Part shown: in pieces, positions 26,767-36,012 of the stretch
Layout: the number at the start of each line of letters is the position of its first letter
Position numbering within the stretch: the stretch's first letter is position 1
Source of the DNA: Streptomyces sp. NBC_01283
GTDB lineage: Bacteria; Actinomycetota; Actinomycetes; Streptomycetales; Streptomycetaceae
DNA length: 64,000 nucleotides
Reading direction: 5' to 3'
Assembly (NCBI RefSeq): GCF_041435335.1
Contig: NZ_CP108430.1
Location: 8,094,001 to 8,158,000, forward strand
Made by a program: the position numbers and the translations under genes
The notes under the pieces: model-generated
Told to the model about the DNA's origin: nothing
The model's input: only the letters and a program-made list of their open reading frames with translations
Databases searched by the model: none

Positions 26767-28080
26767 TCAGCGGCGCTTGCCCGCCCCCGCGTGGCGCGCG
26801 AGCATTCCCGGCAGCGTGCGCGGGTCGTCCACCCGCGTCCGGAGACCCGGTGTCCAGCCCGCACCCGACGTGAGGGTCTCCTCCGGCATCTCCGCGTTGT
26901 GGACGGCGATGAGATCGACCCGCTTGCCGTTGACGTAGTTGGCGTCGGCGGTGACCGGCGCCTCCTTCCACTTCTTCAGGATCTTCGCGGCACTGACCCC
27001 GGCCGGCAGCGTGAACGCGTTCTTCTGGGCGACGAGTTGAGACTCCTGGCCGATGCCGAACGAGTACTGATAGCCGCCCACGGGAACCACGTAGTGATTG
27101 TTGTACGCGTCGACCTGGCCGAAGCGTACGCGCGGTGCCCGCTCGACGATGTCCCGGAAGACGTTGTGGTGCAGGGTGACCCGCAGCCTGCCCCGGTCGG
27201 TGCCGCCCGCGCTGTCACTGTTTCCGATCATCAGGGTCTTGTCGTGGTCGGCGAAGACGTTCCAGGACGCGGTGACCAGATCCGCGCCGCGCACGACGTC
27301 CAGCTCGCCGTCGTGCTGCTGGTACACCTCGCCGTAGTACGACGGCAGCGAACTGTCGGGGTGCTCGCCGTCGGTGAACGTGTTGTGGTCGACCCACACA
27401 TGCGTCGAGCCGTACACGACCATGCTGTCGTACTCCGAGTTCCAGGCCCCGGTGGCACCGTCCGTCGGGTCCCACTGCGGGAAGCAGTCCAGCGGACTCT
27501 CCAGGGTGAGGTTGCGGACCACTACGTTGTCCACGCCCTGGATCTGCAGGCTGCCGCCCACGATCCCCGCGTCCTTGCCGACGCCCACGATGGTGGTGTC
27601 GCCCGGGACCTTCACCTTGATCGCCGCGCCCTGCCGGGCCGCCGATGCCGCCCTAAGGTCCTCCTGCGCTCCGGAGACAGGTGTGTCGCGTCCCCACACG
27701 GCGGGGTCGTAGTCGGCGAGGTACCGGTCGAAGTCGTAGCCGTCGGCCTCGAACGCGCCGCAGCCCTCGGCCGTCGCGTTCAGCGTGCCCTTGACCTTGA
27801 TGATCCGGGGAGCGTCGCCGCTGTCCGCGAGCGCGGCCCGCAGCTCCTCCCAGGTGGTGACCGTGTAGGTGTGCGCGGCATCGGCTCCGGCACCGCCGGT
27901 GGTCCCGCCGTCCAGCGAGGCCCATCCGTCGCGGGGCGGCAGCACGTCAGGCGAGCCACCCCCGGTGGCGGACGCGGACGACGTGCCCGTGACGGCCACG
28001 ACCAGGGCGGTGCACCCCGCGAGTGCGGCGAGAGATCTTCGTACGGTCATGCGCGTGGTCCTCGTGGTCCTCATCGTCAC
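26767..28080 (-). CDS. Secreted PL1 pectate lyase
   Basis: A 437-residue exported parallel beta-helix lyase that cleaves polygalacturonate. A signal peptide follows MTVRRSLAALAGCTALVV and ends near SASA (about 38). Calcium-site Asp residues appear in VWVDHNTFTDGEH, and the catalytic Arg region is ERAPRVRFGQVDAYNNHY. The GTG at 28080 is chosen since it overlaps the acetylesterase stop by GTGA and follows GGAAGGACC; an ATG ten codons later is the alternative. It is the last gene of the long minus-strand pectin operon and meets the MFS gene at a shared terminator. Confidence 0.93.
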   Translation of the reverse strand: MTMRTTRTTRMTVRRSLAALAGCTALVVAVTGTSSASATGGGSPDVLPPRDGWASLDGGTTGGAGADAAHTYTVTTWEELRAALADSGDAPRIIKVKGTLNATAEGCGAFEADGYDFDRYLADYDPAVWGRDTPVSGAQEDLRAASAARQGAAIKVKVPGDTTIVGVGKDAGIVGGSLQIQGVDNVVVRNLTLESPLDCFPQWDPTDGATGAWNSEYDSMVVYGSTHVWVDHNTFTDGEHPDSSLPSYYGEVYQQHDGELDVVRGADLVTASWNVFADHDKTLMIGNSDSAGGTDRGRLRVTLHHNVFRDIVERAPRVRFGQVDAYNNHYVVPVGGYQYSFGIGQESQLVAQKNAFTLPAGVSAAKILKKWKEAPVTADANYVNGKRVDLIAVHNAEMPEETLTSGAGWTPGLRTRVDDPRTLPGMLARHAGAGKRR

Positions 28081-28898
28081 GGTCCTTCCGGCCAGGTGAT
28101 CCAGGATTCGGGTATCGCGTCGCCGAGCCGCCGCACGTCACGCGGGGCCAGCACCCGGCGGCGCAGCAGCTCCGCCGCCACCAGACGGGCCACGGCGATC
28201 GCCCCCGGCGGGTTGAAGTGCGTGTTGTCCTGCTCGGCGGCGGTCCAGTTGAAGTACGCCTTCGTCTCCTCGACGCCGAGCTTCTGCCACAGGGCGAGCG
28301 ACAGGGCCTGCACGTCGAGCAGCGGCACCCTCTCGGCGGCGGCGAGCGCGCGCATCGCCGCCGGGTACTCGCCGTGGGTGGGCAGCGCGGTGCCGCCCGT
28401 GCCGAACTTCCGGCGCTCCACGGCGGTCACGAGCACCGGCCGCGCGCCACGGGAGCGAGCCCCGTCGACGTACCGCATCAGGTAGTCCTGGTACGTCGAC
28501 TAGGGCTCGGTGTAGCGCGCCGGGTCGGCGCTCTTCTCGTCGTTGTGCGCGAACTGGACGAGGAGAAGGTCGCCGGGGCCGATCGCCTCCAGGATCACGG
28601 CGAGGCGGCCCTCGTCGAAGAAGCTCTTCGAACTCCGGCCGTTCATGGCGTGGTTGGCGACCTTCAGGCGGCGGTCGTGGAGGAAGAAGGGGAGAGCCAT
28701 GCCCCAGCCGGTCTCGGGCGCCGCGTCCGCGTACTTCTGCGCGGCGGTGGAGTCACCGGCGATGTAGAGGGTGCCGGCGGGAGTGGATCCCGCCGGGCGG
28801 GCGAGGGCGGCCGGGGCCGCGGCCACCGCGAGCGGAAGGCTCGCGAGAGCCGCGACCGCACGGCGTCGCCCGACGCCGTGCGTGGGGCGCGCCGTCAC
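28077..28898 (-). pseudogene. Rhamnogalacturonan acetylesterase, interrupted by an amber codon
   Basis: A 273-codon SGNH-hydrolase frame that would remove acetyl groups from rhamnogalacturonan. It starts at GTG 28898, overlapping the binding-protein stop, with a signal peptide to about residue 35. Family blocks are GDSTAAQKY (nucleophile Ser), NHAMNGRSS and QFAHNDEKS before the break, and DNTHFNPPGA (Asp/His) after it. A TAG at 28502-28500 interrupts the frame after ARYTEP; both sides are in the same frame and the protein continues STYQDYLMRYVDGAR. Homologues usually have Trp here, so one G-to-A change from TGG explains it. The truncated product lacks the catalytic Asp-His. Reinitiation at ATG 28478 gives an inactive C-terminal piece. 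A sequencing error remains possible. Confidence 0.85.
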
Positions 28899-30265
28899 TT
28901 GTTCTGTTCGTTCCACTCGGCCTGAGCCTTGTTGAGCTGCTCGGCGAGGGTGTCGAGGAAGTCCTTCGCGGACATCTTGCCGAGCAGGACCTTCTGGTAG
29001 TTCGGCTCGTTGTCGGCCTTGCTGATGGTGTTCCAGTCGGGCAGGTAGTACGGCAGCTGCACGATCTTCAGGGAGCCGTCGTTGAGCGCGGCGGCGGCCA
29101 GCTTCGTGGGCTCGGCCTCGTTCACCCAGGCGTCCTTGGAGGCCGCGGTGTTGGCGGGGATGGCGCCCGCGGACTTGTTCCACTTGCTGTTGGACTCGTG
29201 CGAGGCGGCGAACTCGATGAACTTCCAGGCCGCCGCCTTCTTCTTGCTCGACTTGAACAGGCCGAGGCCGTCGACCGGGTTGGAGACCTGGACGCGGATG
29301 CCCGCGTCGGTCGTCGGGTTGGGCAGGCCGCGGAACTTGTCCTCGCCGAGCGCCTTCACATGGTCCGTGTAGGAACCGAGGTTGTGGCTGAGCATGCCGA
29401 TCTGGCCCGTGTCCCACTGGGCGTTCATCTTCTTGAAGTCGTTGTTGACGTCGGCCTCGGGGGTGTTCTTCTTGTACAGCGCGACGTACTTCTTCAATGC
29501 CGCCACGTTCTTCGGGTCGTTGACGGTGGTCTCATCGCCGTCCCAGAACGACCCGATGCCGGACTGGCCGTAGGCCGCGTCGAGCGCCTGCGCGATGGAA
29601 CCCTCGCCGCCGCGAATGGTGTACCCGAACTTGTTGTCGCCCTTGGCGGTGAGCTTGTCGGCCGCCTTGTAGAACTTGCCCCAGGTGGTGGGGGCGTCCA
29701 GGCCCGCGGCCTCGAACAGGTCGGTGCGGTAGTACAGCACGCCGTTGCTCGCCGACGTCGGCACCGTGAAGAGCCGGTTGCCGCCACCCGCCGCCCGGAC
29801 GCTGTCGATCATGCCCGGATTCAGCTTGCCCTCCAGGGAGCTGCCGCTCAGCCGGTCGTCCAGCGGCTCCAGGGCGTTCTGCGCGGAGATCCCGGCGAGC
29901 ATCGCGGCGCCGACGCCGCCGACGTCCGGCAGGCCGCCGCCCTGGATGGCCGTGTCGTACTTCGACTGGACGCTCTCCGCGGGGATCGGGACGTACTTGA
30001 CGTGGATGTCCGGGTTCTTCGCCTCGAAGTCCTTGATGATCTCCTTCCATACGTCGGTGCGGACACCGCCGTTGTTGTCCCAGAAGGTGATCTCACCCTT
30101 TCCGGAACCCTCCTTGCCCTTGTCCCCGCCGGCTCCACTGCCGTCGTCGCCGCAGGCGGTGGCGGTCAGCGCGAACGCGGCGGTGAAGGCGACGGCGGCC
30201 ACCGCGCGACGGCTTCTGCTTCTGCTTCTGTCTCCGCTGCTGTTTCCACGGATGATGATGTTCAT
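28895..30265 (-). CDS. ABC importer binding lipoprotein of the pectin operon
   Basis: A 456-residue CUT1 binding protein. A signal peptide ends in the lipobox LTATACG, so Cys at about 38 should be lipidated. The mature start, GEITFWDNNGGVRTDVWKEI, is typical of the fold. It is the sixth gene of the operon, far from its permeases (33997-35861), which is unusual because binding proteins normally come first. The 63-base gap before it carries GAAGAG near the ATG. Neighbouring GH43, acetylesterase and PL1 suggest rhamnogalacturonan or arabinan side-chain oligosaccharides as ligand. Confidence 0.9.
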   Translation of the reverse strand: MNIIIRGNSSGDRSRSRSRRAVAAVAFTAAFALTATACGDDGSGAGGDKGKEGSGKGEITFWDNNGGVRTDVWKEIIKDFEAKNPDIHVKYVPIPAESVQSKYDTAIQGGGLPDVGGVGAAMLAGISAQNALEPLDDRLSGSSLEGKLNPGMIDSVRAAGGGNRLFTVPTSASNGVLYYRTDLFEAAGLDAPTTWGKFYKAADKLTAKGDNKFGYTIRGGEGSIAQALDAAYGQSGIGSFWDGDETTVNDPKNVAALKKYVALYKKNTPEADVNNDFKKMNAQWDTGQIGMLSHNLGSYTDHVKALGEDKFRGLPNPTTDAGIRVQVSNPVDGLGLFKSSKKKAAAWKFIEFAASHESNSKWNKSAGAIPANTAASKDAWVNEAEPTKLAAAALNDGSLKIVQLPYYLPDWNTISKADNEPNYQKVLLGKMSAKDFLDTLAEQLNKAQAEWNEQNK

Positions 30266-30328
30266 CGTCGGCTCTCTTCGTCGGATGTAGGGGTCGTACG
30301 AGGTTTTTTGGGGTCGGGCGGGACTGCC

Positions 30329-31873
30329 TCAGCCGGTGGTGGTGATCCGGAAGTGCGTGAACAACGCCGTCCCGGCCCCGTCCCGCCCCGCCGGGGCCGT
30401 GGCGAACAGGCCGAGGAGCGAGCCCACCCAGCGCCACGGCGTCGCGGCGAAGACCTGGCCCGAGGGGCGGAAGCCGTCGCCGGTGTCGGCCGAGAAGCGG
30501 CAGCGGGCGCCGTTTGTGACGTCGATCCGCAGCCGTGCGGTGCCGTCGGGGGCGGGCCGCGGCCGCGCGGCATCGCGTTCGCGTTCGGCGACCGGCTCCG
30601 CGAACCGGTGGACGAGGCGTACCGTCCCGTCGTCGCCGCGTTCGAGGCCGATCCAGCCGAAGGCGTCGCCGAGCACGGCGAGCCCGGCCCTGGCGTCGGC
30701 CGCGGTGCTGTCCAGCCGCAGGCCGACCTCGACGGTGCAGGGCGCGAGCGGTATCCGCTGGGTCAGGACGTGCGGCAGGCGGCGCAGGTCGTGGGCGTCC
30801 GCGGACCGGACGCAGGTCAGCCGCAGACCGTCGGCCGCGTGCGAAGTCGCCCAGCCTTCAAGGGGGTTGGCGGACCACTGCCACTGGCGGCCGTGGCGCC
30901 CGCCGGGGAAGTCGTCGTCGGTGGCGGGCGCGGAAGCGGGCTGCGGAGGCAGGCTCGGCTTCTTGTGTATGTCGACGGGGGCGCCGTCGTCCCCGATCAC
31001 CGGCCAGCCGTCCGTGCCCCAGTACATCGGCTGGAGGTGGACGACCCGGCCGTACGCGCCGCGCTGCTGGAAGTGCAGGAACCAGTCCTCGCCGGACGGG
31101 GTGCGCACCCAGCCGCCTTGGTGCGGGCCATTGACGCCGGTGCCGCCCTGCTCCAGGACGACTCGCTCCTCGTAGGGGCCGTGGAAGGTCCGCGAACGGA
31201 AGGCGCCCTGCCAGCCCGTCTCCACCCCGCCCGCGGGAGCGAGGATCCAGAACCAGCCGTCGTGGCGGTACAGCTTGGGCCCCTCCAGCGTGAACCAGCC
31301 GGGGAGCTGGTCGGCGTCCACCAACACCCGCCCCTCGTCGAGCAGTTCGCGCCCGTCCGGGCTCATGCGGTGGCCCGTGAGCCGGTTCTTGACGCCGGAG
31401 CGCGACTTGGCCCAGGCGTGCACGAGATACGCCTCGCCGCGCTCCTCGTCCCACAGCGGGCAGGCGTCGATGAGCCCCTTGCCCGCCTTGACGAGGTGCG
31501 GGGCGCTCCAAGGGCCCCGGATGTCGGGGGAGCTGACCTGGAAGACGCCGTGGTCGGGGTCGCCCCAGAAGATCCAGAACCGTTCGTCGTGGTGCCGGAT
31601 CGACGGCGCCCACACCCCGCAGTCGTGCCGCGGCGAGGCGAACGACTCCGCGGGCTCCAGGCGCTCAAGGGCATGCCCGACGAGGGTCCAGTTCACCAGG
31701 TCGCGGGAGTGCAGCAGTGGCAGGCCGGGCGCGCGTCCGAAGCTGGACGCGGTGAGGTAGAAGTCGTCGCCGACCCGGACGACGTCGGGATCGGACCAGT
31801 CGGCGGCGAGGACGGGATTGCGGTAGGTCCCGTCACCGAGGTCACCGGTGCGGACGACTGGGGGCGCGTTCAC
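30329..31873 (-). CDS. GH43 beta-xylosidase/arabinofuranosidase-like, intracellular
   Basis: A 514-residue GH43 enzyme without a signal peptide. The N-terminal five-bladed propeller has Asp in AADWSDPDVV, Asp in IDACPLWD and Glu in FTLEGPKLY. A C-terminal beta-sandwich of the GH43 accessory type begins at about 320 (ATDDDFPGGRHGRQWQW). The GTG at 31873 overlaps the upstream stop. It would trim arabinose, xylose or galactose from imported pectin oligosaccharides; the exact sugar is not readable from sequence. Confidence 0.88.
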   Translation of the reverse strand: MNAPPVVRTGDLGDGTYRNPVLAADWSDPDVVRVGDDFYLTASSFGRAPGLPLLHSRDLVNWTLVGHALERLEPAESFASPRHDCGVWAPSIRHHDERFWIFWGDPDHGVFQVSSPDIRGPWSAPHLVKAGKGLIDACPLWDEERGEAYLVHAWAKSRSGVKNRLTGHRMSPDGRELLDEGRVLVDADQLPGWFTLEGPKLYRHDGWFWILAPAGGVETGWQGAFRSRTFHGPYEERVVLEQGGTGVNGPHQGGWVRTPSGEDWFLHFQQRGAYGRVVHLQPMYWGTDGWPVIGDDGAPVDIHKKPSLPPQPASAPATDDDFPGGRHGRQWQWSANPLEGWATSHAADGLRLTCVRSADAHDLRRLPHVLTQRIPLAPCTVEVGLRLDSTAADARAGLAVLGDAFGWIGLERGDDGTVRLVHRFAEPVAERERDAARPRPAPDGTARLRIDVTNGARCRFSADTGDGFRPSGQVFAATPWRWVGSLLGLFATAPAGRDGAGTALFTHFRITTTG

Positions 31874-32724
31874 GCGGTCACCGCCTTGCGGACGAGCCCC
31901 GCGGCCTCGGACCGGCTCGGGCGGCCGTCGGAGACGACGGTGATGACACGGCGTACGACGGTCTCGCCGGGGCCGATCGGCAGGCGCCGCGCGTGCGCGA
32001 GCGAGGAGCCGACGCCCGGATACTCGGCGGTTCGCACGAACCACGGGTCGCGTCGCGTCTCTGCCGTCGCCCCGGCGAAGACGAGCGTCCAGCCCTGGCC
32101 CACGAGGGCCAGCCAGTCGGCGGTGGTGCCGTGCACCGCCGCCTCTCCCTCGGCGTCCGCGGTGAACACCTCGGGGGCCAGCGTCTCCTTGGGGGCACGC
32201 CAGAAGAAGCCCCCGTAGGCGGCGCCGGGGCGGCCGTTGGTGGCGGGACTGCCGATCGAGATCTCCGAGGAGGCCGGGTTGGTGAGGGAGAACGTGAAGT
32301 CGAGGGCCCAGGCGGACGTGGTCAGGGGCGTGACGGCGACGGTGCGGCGCTCGCGCAGCAGCTCGCACTCCCCGTCGAGCCAGCTGATCTCCTCGACGAA
32401 GCCGTCGGGGTCGCGGAGCTTGAACTCCAGGTGGCGCTGTTCACCGTGGTTGTCGAGCTCGGTCGGCCCCTGGTCGCGTACGTAGGTGCGCCCGCCCCAG
32501 AAGTTGCGGCCCGCCGCGTCGGGCACGGCGATGCCCACGCCGAGGTGGTGCGGGTGGTCGGCCGGACCGTACTCGGTGACGGCCAGGCCGCCGAAAGTGC
32601 GGACGGGGTGGAGGTAGGGGCGGGGCGCGAGCCGCCGTCCTGCCGAGGGGTGGATGACGTAGCGGCATACGGGGCGGCCCGAGCAGCGCAGCATGAGCGC
32701 GGTGTCGGTCGCGGTTCTGTTCAT
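31870..32724 (-). CDS. PmoA-like protein (DUF6807 family)
   Basis: A 284-residue protein of the PmoA/DUF6807 type, a beta-sandwich group found in plant-polysaccharide operons of actinobacteria. It shows RPYLHPVRTFGGLAVTEYGP, DHPHHLGVGIAV and GAAYGGFFWRAP. No signal peptide. The biochemical role of the family is not settled; the name does not mean methane oxidation. The ATG at 32724 is seven bases after the oxidoreductase stop, so the genes are coupled, and the downstream GH43 overlaps by GTGA. Confidence 0.8.
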   Translation of the reverse strand: MNRTATDTALMLRCSGRPVCRYVIHPSAGRRLAPRPYLHPVRTFGGLAVTEYGPADHPHHLGVGIAVPDAAGRNFWGGRTYVRDQGPTELDNHGEQRHLEFKLRDPDGFVEEISWLDGECELLRERRTVAVTPLTTSAWALDFTFSLTNPASSEISIGSPATNGRPGAAYGGFFWRAPKETLAPEVFTADAEGEAAVHGTTADWLALVGQGWTLVFAGATAETRRDPWFVRTAEYPGVGSSLAHARRLPIGPGETVVRRVITVVSDGRPSRSEAAGLVRKAVTA

Positions 32725-32731
32725 GGCGTTC

Positions 32732-34000
32732 TCACCTCGGTGGGGTCTCGGGGACGGGGGAGTGAGAGGCGGAGGGTGCGGGGGCGCGAGGGGCCCGCGG
32801 GCCGGCGGACCGTGCGTCGGGCGGCGGGTCGGGCAGCGCCCAGAACGTGCCGAGCTCCGCGTAGCCGCACAGCGTGTCGGCGCTCGCCGCGACGAGCCCG
32901 TCGATGCCGTGCACGACCCGGCGCCGCACGCCTTCGTGCTCGCCGGGCACGGCACGCCAGGCCTCGACCGGCAGCGGGAGCGGATCGGGCGCCCGGCGGA
33001 CCGCCTCGACGACCTTCATGAAGGCACCCGTCGACGCCGGCGGAACAAGCAGCTCGGCGTGGCCCGTGAGATGGCCGACGAGGTTCTCGAGGAGGTCCGT
33101 CCGCCCGTGAAGGACCTCCTCGGGCCCGTGCCCGGAGCGCTGCACGAGCACCCGGTCCTGCTTGTACCAGAACGTGATGCGGCCCTGGGTGCCGTGGACG
33201 ACGACGTACGGCTCGTCGGGACGTTCGGCGCAGAGGGTCGCCGCGACACCGACGCGGCCACCGCGCTCGGTGGTGATCCCCACGAAGGAGGTGTCGTCGG
33301 ACTCGATGTCGTTGGCGCGGAACAGCTCCGTGTCCACCCGCGTGACATCCTCGCCCCGCCGGGACCCGTCCACCGCCAGGGCGGTGGCGACCGCGTGGGC
33401 GAGGGGGTTGGTCAGGACCCCGTCCACGACGTCCACGCCGTCCAGGCGGCGTCTGCCCGCCCAGGCCGCCCGCCGGTAGTACGCCTCGTCACGCGCCCAG
33501 GCGCCCGCCGCGCCGACGCCCATCGGCTCCCCGACGGCCCCCTCGGCGACCAGGGCACGGATGGCGGGAAGGGCATGCGACCCGAGCGACTGGAATCCGA
33601 TCTGGCAGGCCACACCCCCGGCGGTCACCGCGTCGGTGATCCGCAGGAACTCGGCGTACGAAGGGGCGGGAGGCTTCTCCAGGAGCAGGTGCACGCCCCG
33701 CGCGGCGGCGGCCACGGCCAGGTCCGCGTGGCTGGGGATGGGCGTGCAGACGACGGCGACGGCGGCTCCGGTGGCATCGAGCAGACCGGCGAAGTCCGCG
33801 GACTGCGCGGGTTCGCCGAGCCCGTCGAGTTCGGCGCCGGTCAGCGGCGTCAGCTCACAGACCCCCACGAGGCGTACGAGACCGGCCTGTTGGAGGCGCC
33901 GGATGTTTTGCAGATGCCATCTGCCGTGCCCGCGCGCACCGGCCAGGACCAGCGGCAGCGGGGTGCCGGGCGCCGCGGGCTGCCCCGGTCCGGGGCTCAT
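32732..34000 (-). CDS. Gfo/Idh/MocA-family NAD(P)-dependent oxidoreductase
   Basis: A 422-residue enzyme with an N-terminal Rossmann fold (LVLAGARGHGRWHLQNI) and the family motif LLLEKPPAPS, whose Lys takes part in catalysis, then an alpha/beta dimer domain. Such proteins oxidise or epimerise sugars or their acids using NAD(P). The ATG at 34000 overlaps the permease stop by ATGA. The C-terminus carries a 35-residue Pro/Ala tail, low in complexity. The substrate is unknown; an unsaturated galacturonate-derived or arabinose-derived product is plausible from the operon. Confidence 0.85.
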   Translation of the reverse strand: MSPGPGQPAAPGTPLPLVLAGARGHGRWHLQNIRRLQQAGLVRLVGVCELTPLTGAELDGLGEPAQSADFAGLLDATGAAVAVVCTPIPSHADLAVAAAARGVHLLLEKPPAPSYAEFLRITDAVTAGGVACQIGFQSLGSHALPAIRALVAEGAVGEPMGVGAAGAWARDEAYYRRAAWAGRRRLDGVDVVDGVLTNPLAHAVATALAVDGSRRGEDVTRVDTELFRANDIESDDTSFVGITTERGGRVGVAATLCAERPDEPYVVVHGTQGRITFWYKQDRVLVQRSGHGPEEVLHGRTDLLENLVGHLTGHAELLVPPASTGAFMKVVEAVRRAPDPLPLPVEAWRAVPGEHEGVRRRVVHGIDGLVAASADTLCGYAELGTFWALPDPPPDARSAGPRAPRAPAPSASHSPVPETPPR

Positions 34001-34908
34001 CCTTTCACCGCCCCGGCGCTGAACCCCGTGACCAGCCACTTCTGGATGAACGCGAAGACGATCACGACGGGCAGGGCGGCGATGACGCCGCCCGCGGCGA
34101 GTGCGCCCAGGTCGACGCTGTCGGCGCCCATCAGGGTGGCGAGGCCGACCGGGATCGTCTGCTTGTCCTGGTTGGAGAGGAACATCAGGGCGAACAGGAA
34201 GTGGTTCCAGCTGTGCACGAAGGCGAAGGAGCCGACCGCGATCAGACCGGGCCGCAGGAGAGGCAGGACGACGGCGCAGAAAGCGCGGAAGCGTCCGCAG
34301 CCGTCCACCCAGGCGGCCTCCTCCAGGGAGTACGGCACGTTCTTGATGAACCCGCTGATCAGGATCATCGAGAGCGGCAGCTGGAAGACGGCCTCGGCGA
34401 TGATGACGCTGCCGAGCGAGTTGATCATCTGGAGGTTGGCGAAGATCTGGAAGAGCGGCACCAGCATCAGCGCGCCCGGGATGAACTGCGAGCACAGCAG
34501 CGCCAGCATGAAACCGCGCTTGATCTTGAAGTCGAAGCGGGCGAGGGCGTAACCGCCGGCGAGGGCGACGAGCGTCGTCATCAGCATCGAAAGGACGCCG
34601 ACGATGAGGCTGTTCTGGAAGAAGAGCGCGAAGCTCCGCTCGGTCCACACCTTGTCGAAGTGTTCGAAGGTGATGGGCCAGGGGAGCAGCGAGGTGGAGC
34701 CCGCAGGGCGGATCGCGAAGAGCAGCATCCAGTAGAACGGGATGAGCGTGAAGAGGAGGTAGAGGCCGAGCGGGAGGTATATCTGCCAGCGGGGGGCCTC
34801 GTCCCAGGGGCGCCGCTTGGGTGTGCGCGGGCCGCCCGCGCGGGGCTCGGCGGGTGCGGTGGTGTCCGCCATGGCGGCTTCCCTGTCCAGGTGCTGTGTG
34901 GCGCTCAC
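33997..34908 (-). CDS. ABC sugar permease, pectin operon, second subunit
   Basis: A 303-residue CUT1 permease with six helices and EAA loop EAAWVDGCGRF. The start and stop overlap its neighbours by four bases. A long cytoplasmic N-terminus (about 40 residues) precedes helix 1 at IYLPLGLYLLFTLIPFYW. It works with the gene at 34905-35861 and probably with the binding protein at 28895. Confidence 0.9.
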   Translation of the reverse strand: MSATQHLDREAAMADTTAPAEPRAGGPRTPKRRPWDEAPRWQIYLPLGLYLLFTLIPFYWMLLFAIRPAGSTSLLPWPITFEHFDKVWTERSFALFFQNSLIVGVLSMLMTTLVALAGGYALARFDFKIKRGFMLALLCSQFIPGALMLVPLFQIFANLQMINSLGSVIIAEAVFQLPLSMILISGFIKNVPYSLEEAAWVDGCGRFRAFCAVVLPLLRPGLIAVGSFAFVHSWNHFLFALMFLSNQDKQTIPVGLATLMGADSVDLGALAAGGVIAALPVVIVFAFIQKWLVTGFSAGAVKG

Positions 34909-35861
34909 TTGTCCTGACCCCCGAACTTGCTCAGCCGCAGATAGACCATCGAGCAGAAGAGGAGGATCACGAACGCGATGGAGGTCAGCGCGGACGCGTA
35001 CCCGAAGTCGTGCGAGTCGACGGCGATGGACGCGATGCGCAGCGGCAGGGTCGTCGTCTCGCCCGCGGGTCCGCCACCGGTGAGGGTGTAGAGCAGGTCG
35101 ACGTTGTTGAACTCCCAGACCGCGCGAAGGAGCGTGGAGAGAATGATCGCGTCCTTCAGGTGCGGCAGCGTGATGTGGAAGAACTGCCGGAAGCGGCTAG
35201 CGCCGTCCACCTCCGCCGCCTCGTACAGGTCCTTCGAGACGGACTGCAGGTCGGCGAGGATGAGGATCGCGAAGAAGGGGACACCGCGCCAGAGTTCGGC
35301 GATGACGACGGCTGGGAAGACGGTGCCGGTGTCCGAAAGCCAGGACGTTCCGTACGAGCCGATGCCCATGTCCGCGAGGTAACGGGTGATGCCCGTCTGC
35401 GAGTTGAAGATCAGCAGCCAGATCGTCGAGGTGAGCACGCCGGACACGGCCCACGGCGAGAAGACCAGGGCGCGGGCCATCGCACGGCCGATGAAGGTCT
35501 GGTTGACGATCAGTGCGAGGCCGAGGCCCAGGAGCAGCTGCAGGACGACCTCGACGACCACCCACTGGAGGCTGAAGCCGAGCGTCTGCCAGAACTGCGG
35601 GTCCTCGGTGAACGCGGTGACGAAGTTGTCGAGGCCCGCGAAGCCGTCGCGCCAGGGCTTGGTGGGGTTGTAGTGGCGCAGGCTGTAGTAGAAGACGCTG
35701 ATGACCGGATAGGCGATGAAGCCCACCATCAGGAGTCCGGCCGGCGCGATCAGCAGATACGGGAGGCGGCGCGGGGTCGCTCCCGTTCGGCGCCGGTGCG
35801 CACCCGGCATGCGGCGCCGGGGCGGTGGCTGCGGTGGCGCTTTCGCCACGGCTGAGGCCAT
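34905..35861 (-). CDS. ABC sugar permease, pectin operon, first subunit and first gene
   Basis: A 318-residue CUT1 permease with EAA loop EAAEVDGASRF. It is the first gene of an eight-gene minus-strand operon running to 26767. The ATG at 35861 follows GGAG. Two palindromes lie upstream at 35903 and 35925. Confidence 0.9.
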   Translation of the reverse strand: MASAVAKAPPQPPPRRRMPGAHRRRTGATPRRLPYLLIAPAGLLMVGFIAYPVISVFYYSLRHYNPTKPWRDGFAGLDNFVTAFTEDPQFWQTLGFSLQWVVVEVVLQLLLGLGLALIVNQTFIGRAMARALVFSPWAVSGVLTSTIWLLIFNSQTGITRYLADMGIGSYGTSWLSDTGTVFPAVVIAELWRGVPFFAILILADLQSVSKDLYEAAEVDGASRFRQFFHITLPHLKDAIILSTLLRAVWEFNNVDLLYTLTGGGPAGETTTLPLRIASIAVDSHDFGYASALTSIAFVILLFCSMVYLRLSKFGGQDK

Positions 35862-35902
35862 GTCTGCTTCTCCGTTCTCATGGGCGGCACACAGTCGGCG
35901 AG

Positions 35903-35916
35903 AGGAAGCGCTTCGC
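35903..35916. promoter_or_regulatory. Degenerate LacI-type site AGGAAGCGCTTCGC
   Basis: The centre GAAGCGCTTCG matches the operator TCGAAGCGCTTCGA at 11 of 14 positions. It is 42 bases upstream of the pectin operon start. It may allow weak cross-control by the LacI protein at 19092. Confidence 0.4.
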
Positions 35917-35924
35917 AGACGTTG

Positions 35925-35938
35925 TTCGAAATCTCGTA
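35925..35938. promoter_or_regulatory. Operator TTCGA-AATC-TCGTA before pectin operon
   Basis: One base from a perfect palindrome; flanks extend it to TGTTCGA...TCGTACA. It is nearly the same 22-base block as at 22916-22937 before the ECF sigma gene. This suggests one regulator for the transport operon and the sigma factor. Confidence 0.5.
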
Positions 35939-36012
35939 CACATGAAGAGGGCTCTCGTGCGACGCATACGGCTCGTACTCGTACGCTCGTACGGAGGGGG
36001 GAGCGGTGGAGC

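Noticed and set aside
28500..28502. TAG read as pyrrolysine or by programmed readthrough
   Set aside because: No such system is expected in Streptomyces and no stem or stimulatory element is visible after the codon; a plain nonsense change or sequence error is simpler.
28500..29417. Single gene starting at 29417 and ending at the TAG
   Set aside because: The first 170 codons are out of phase inside the binding-protein gene; the acetylesterase begins at the GTG at 28898.
29198..32218. 1006-codon open frame on the plus strand
   Set aside because: Antisense to the binding protein and GH43, low-complexity product, no ribosome site; a GC-bias shadow.
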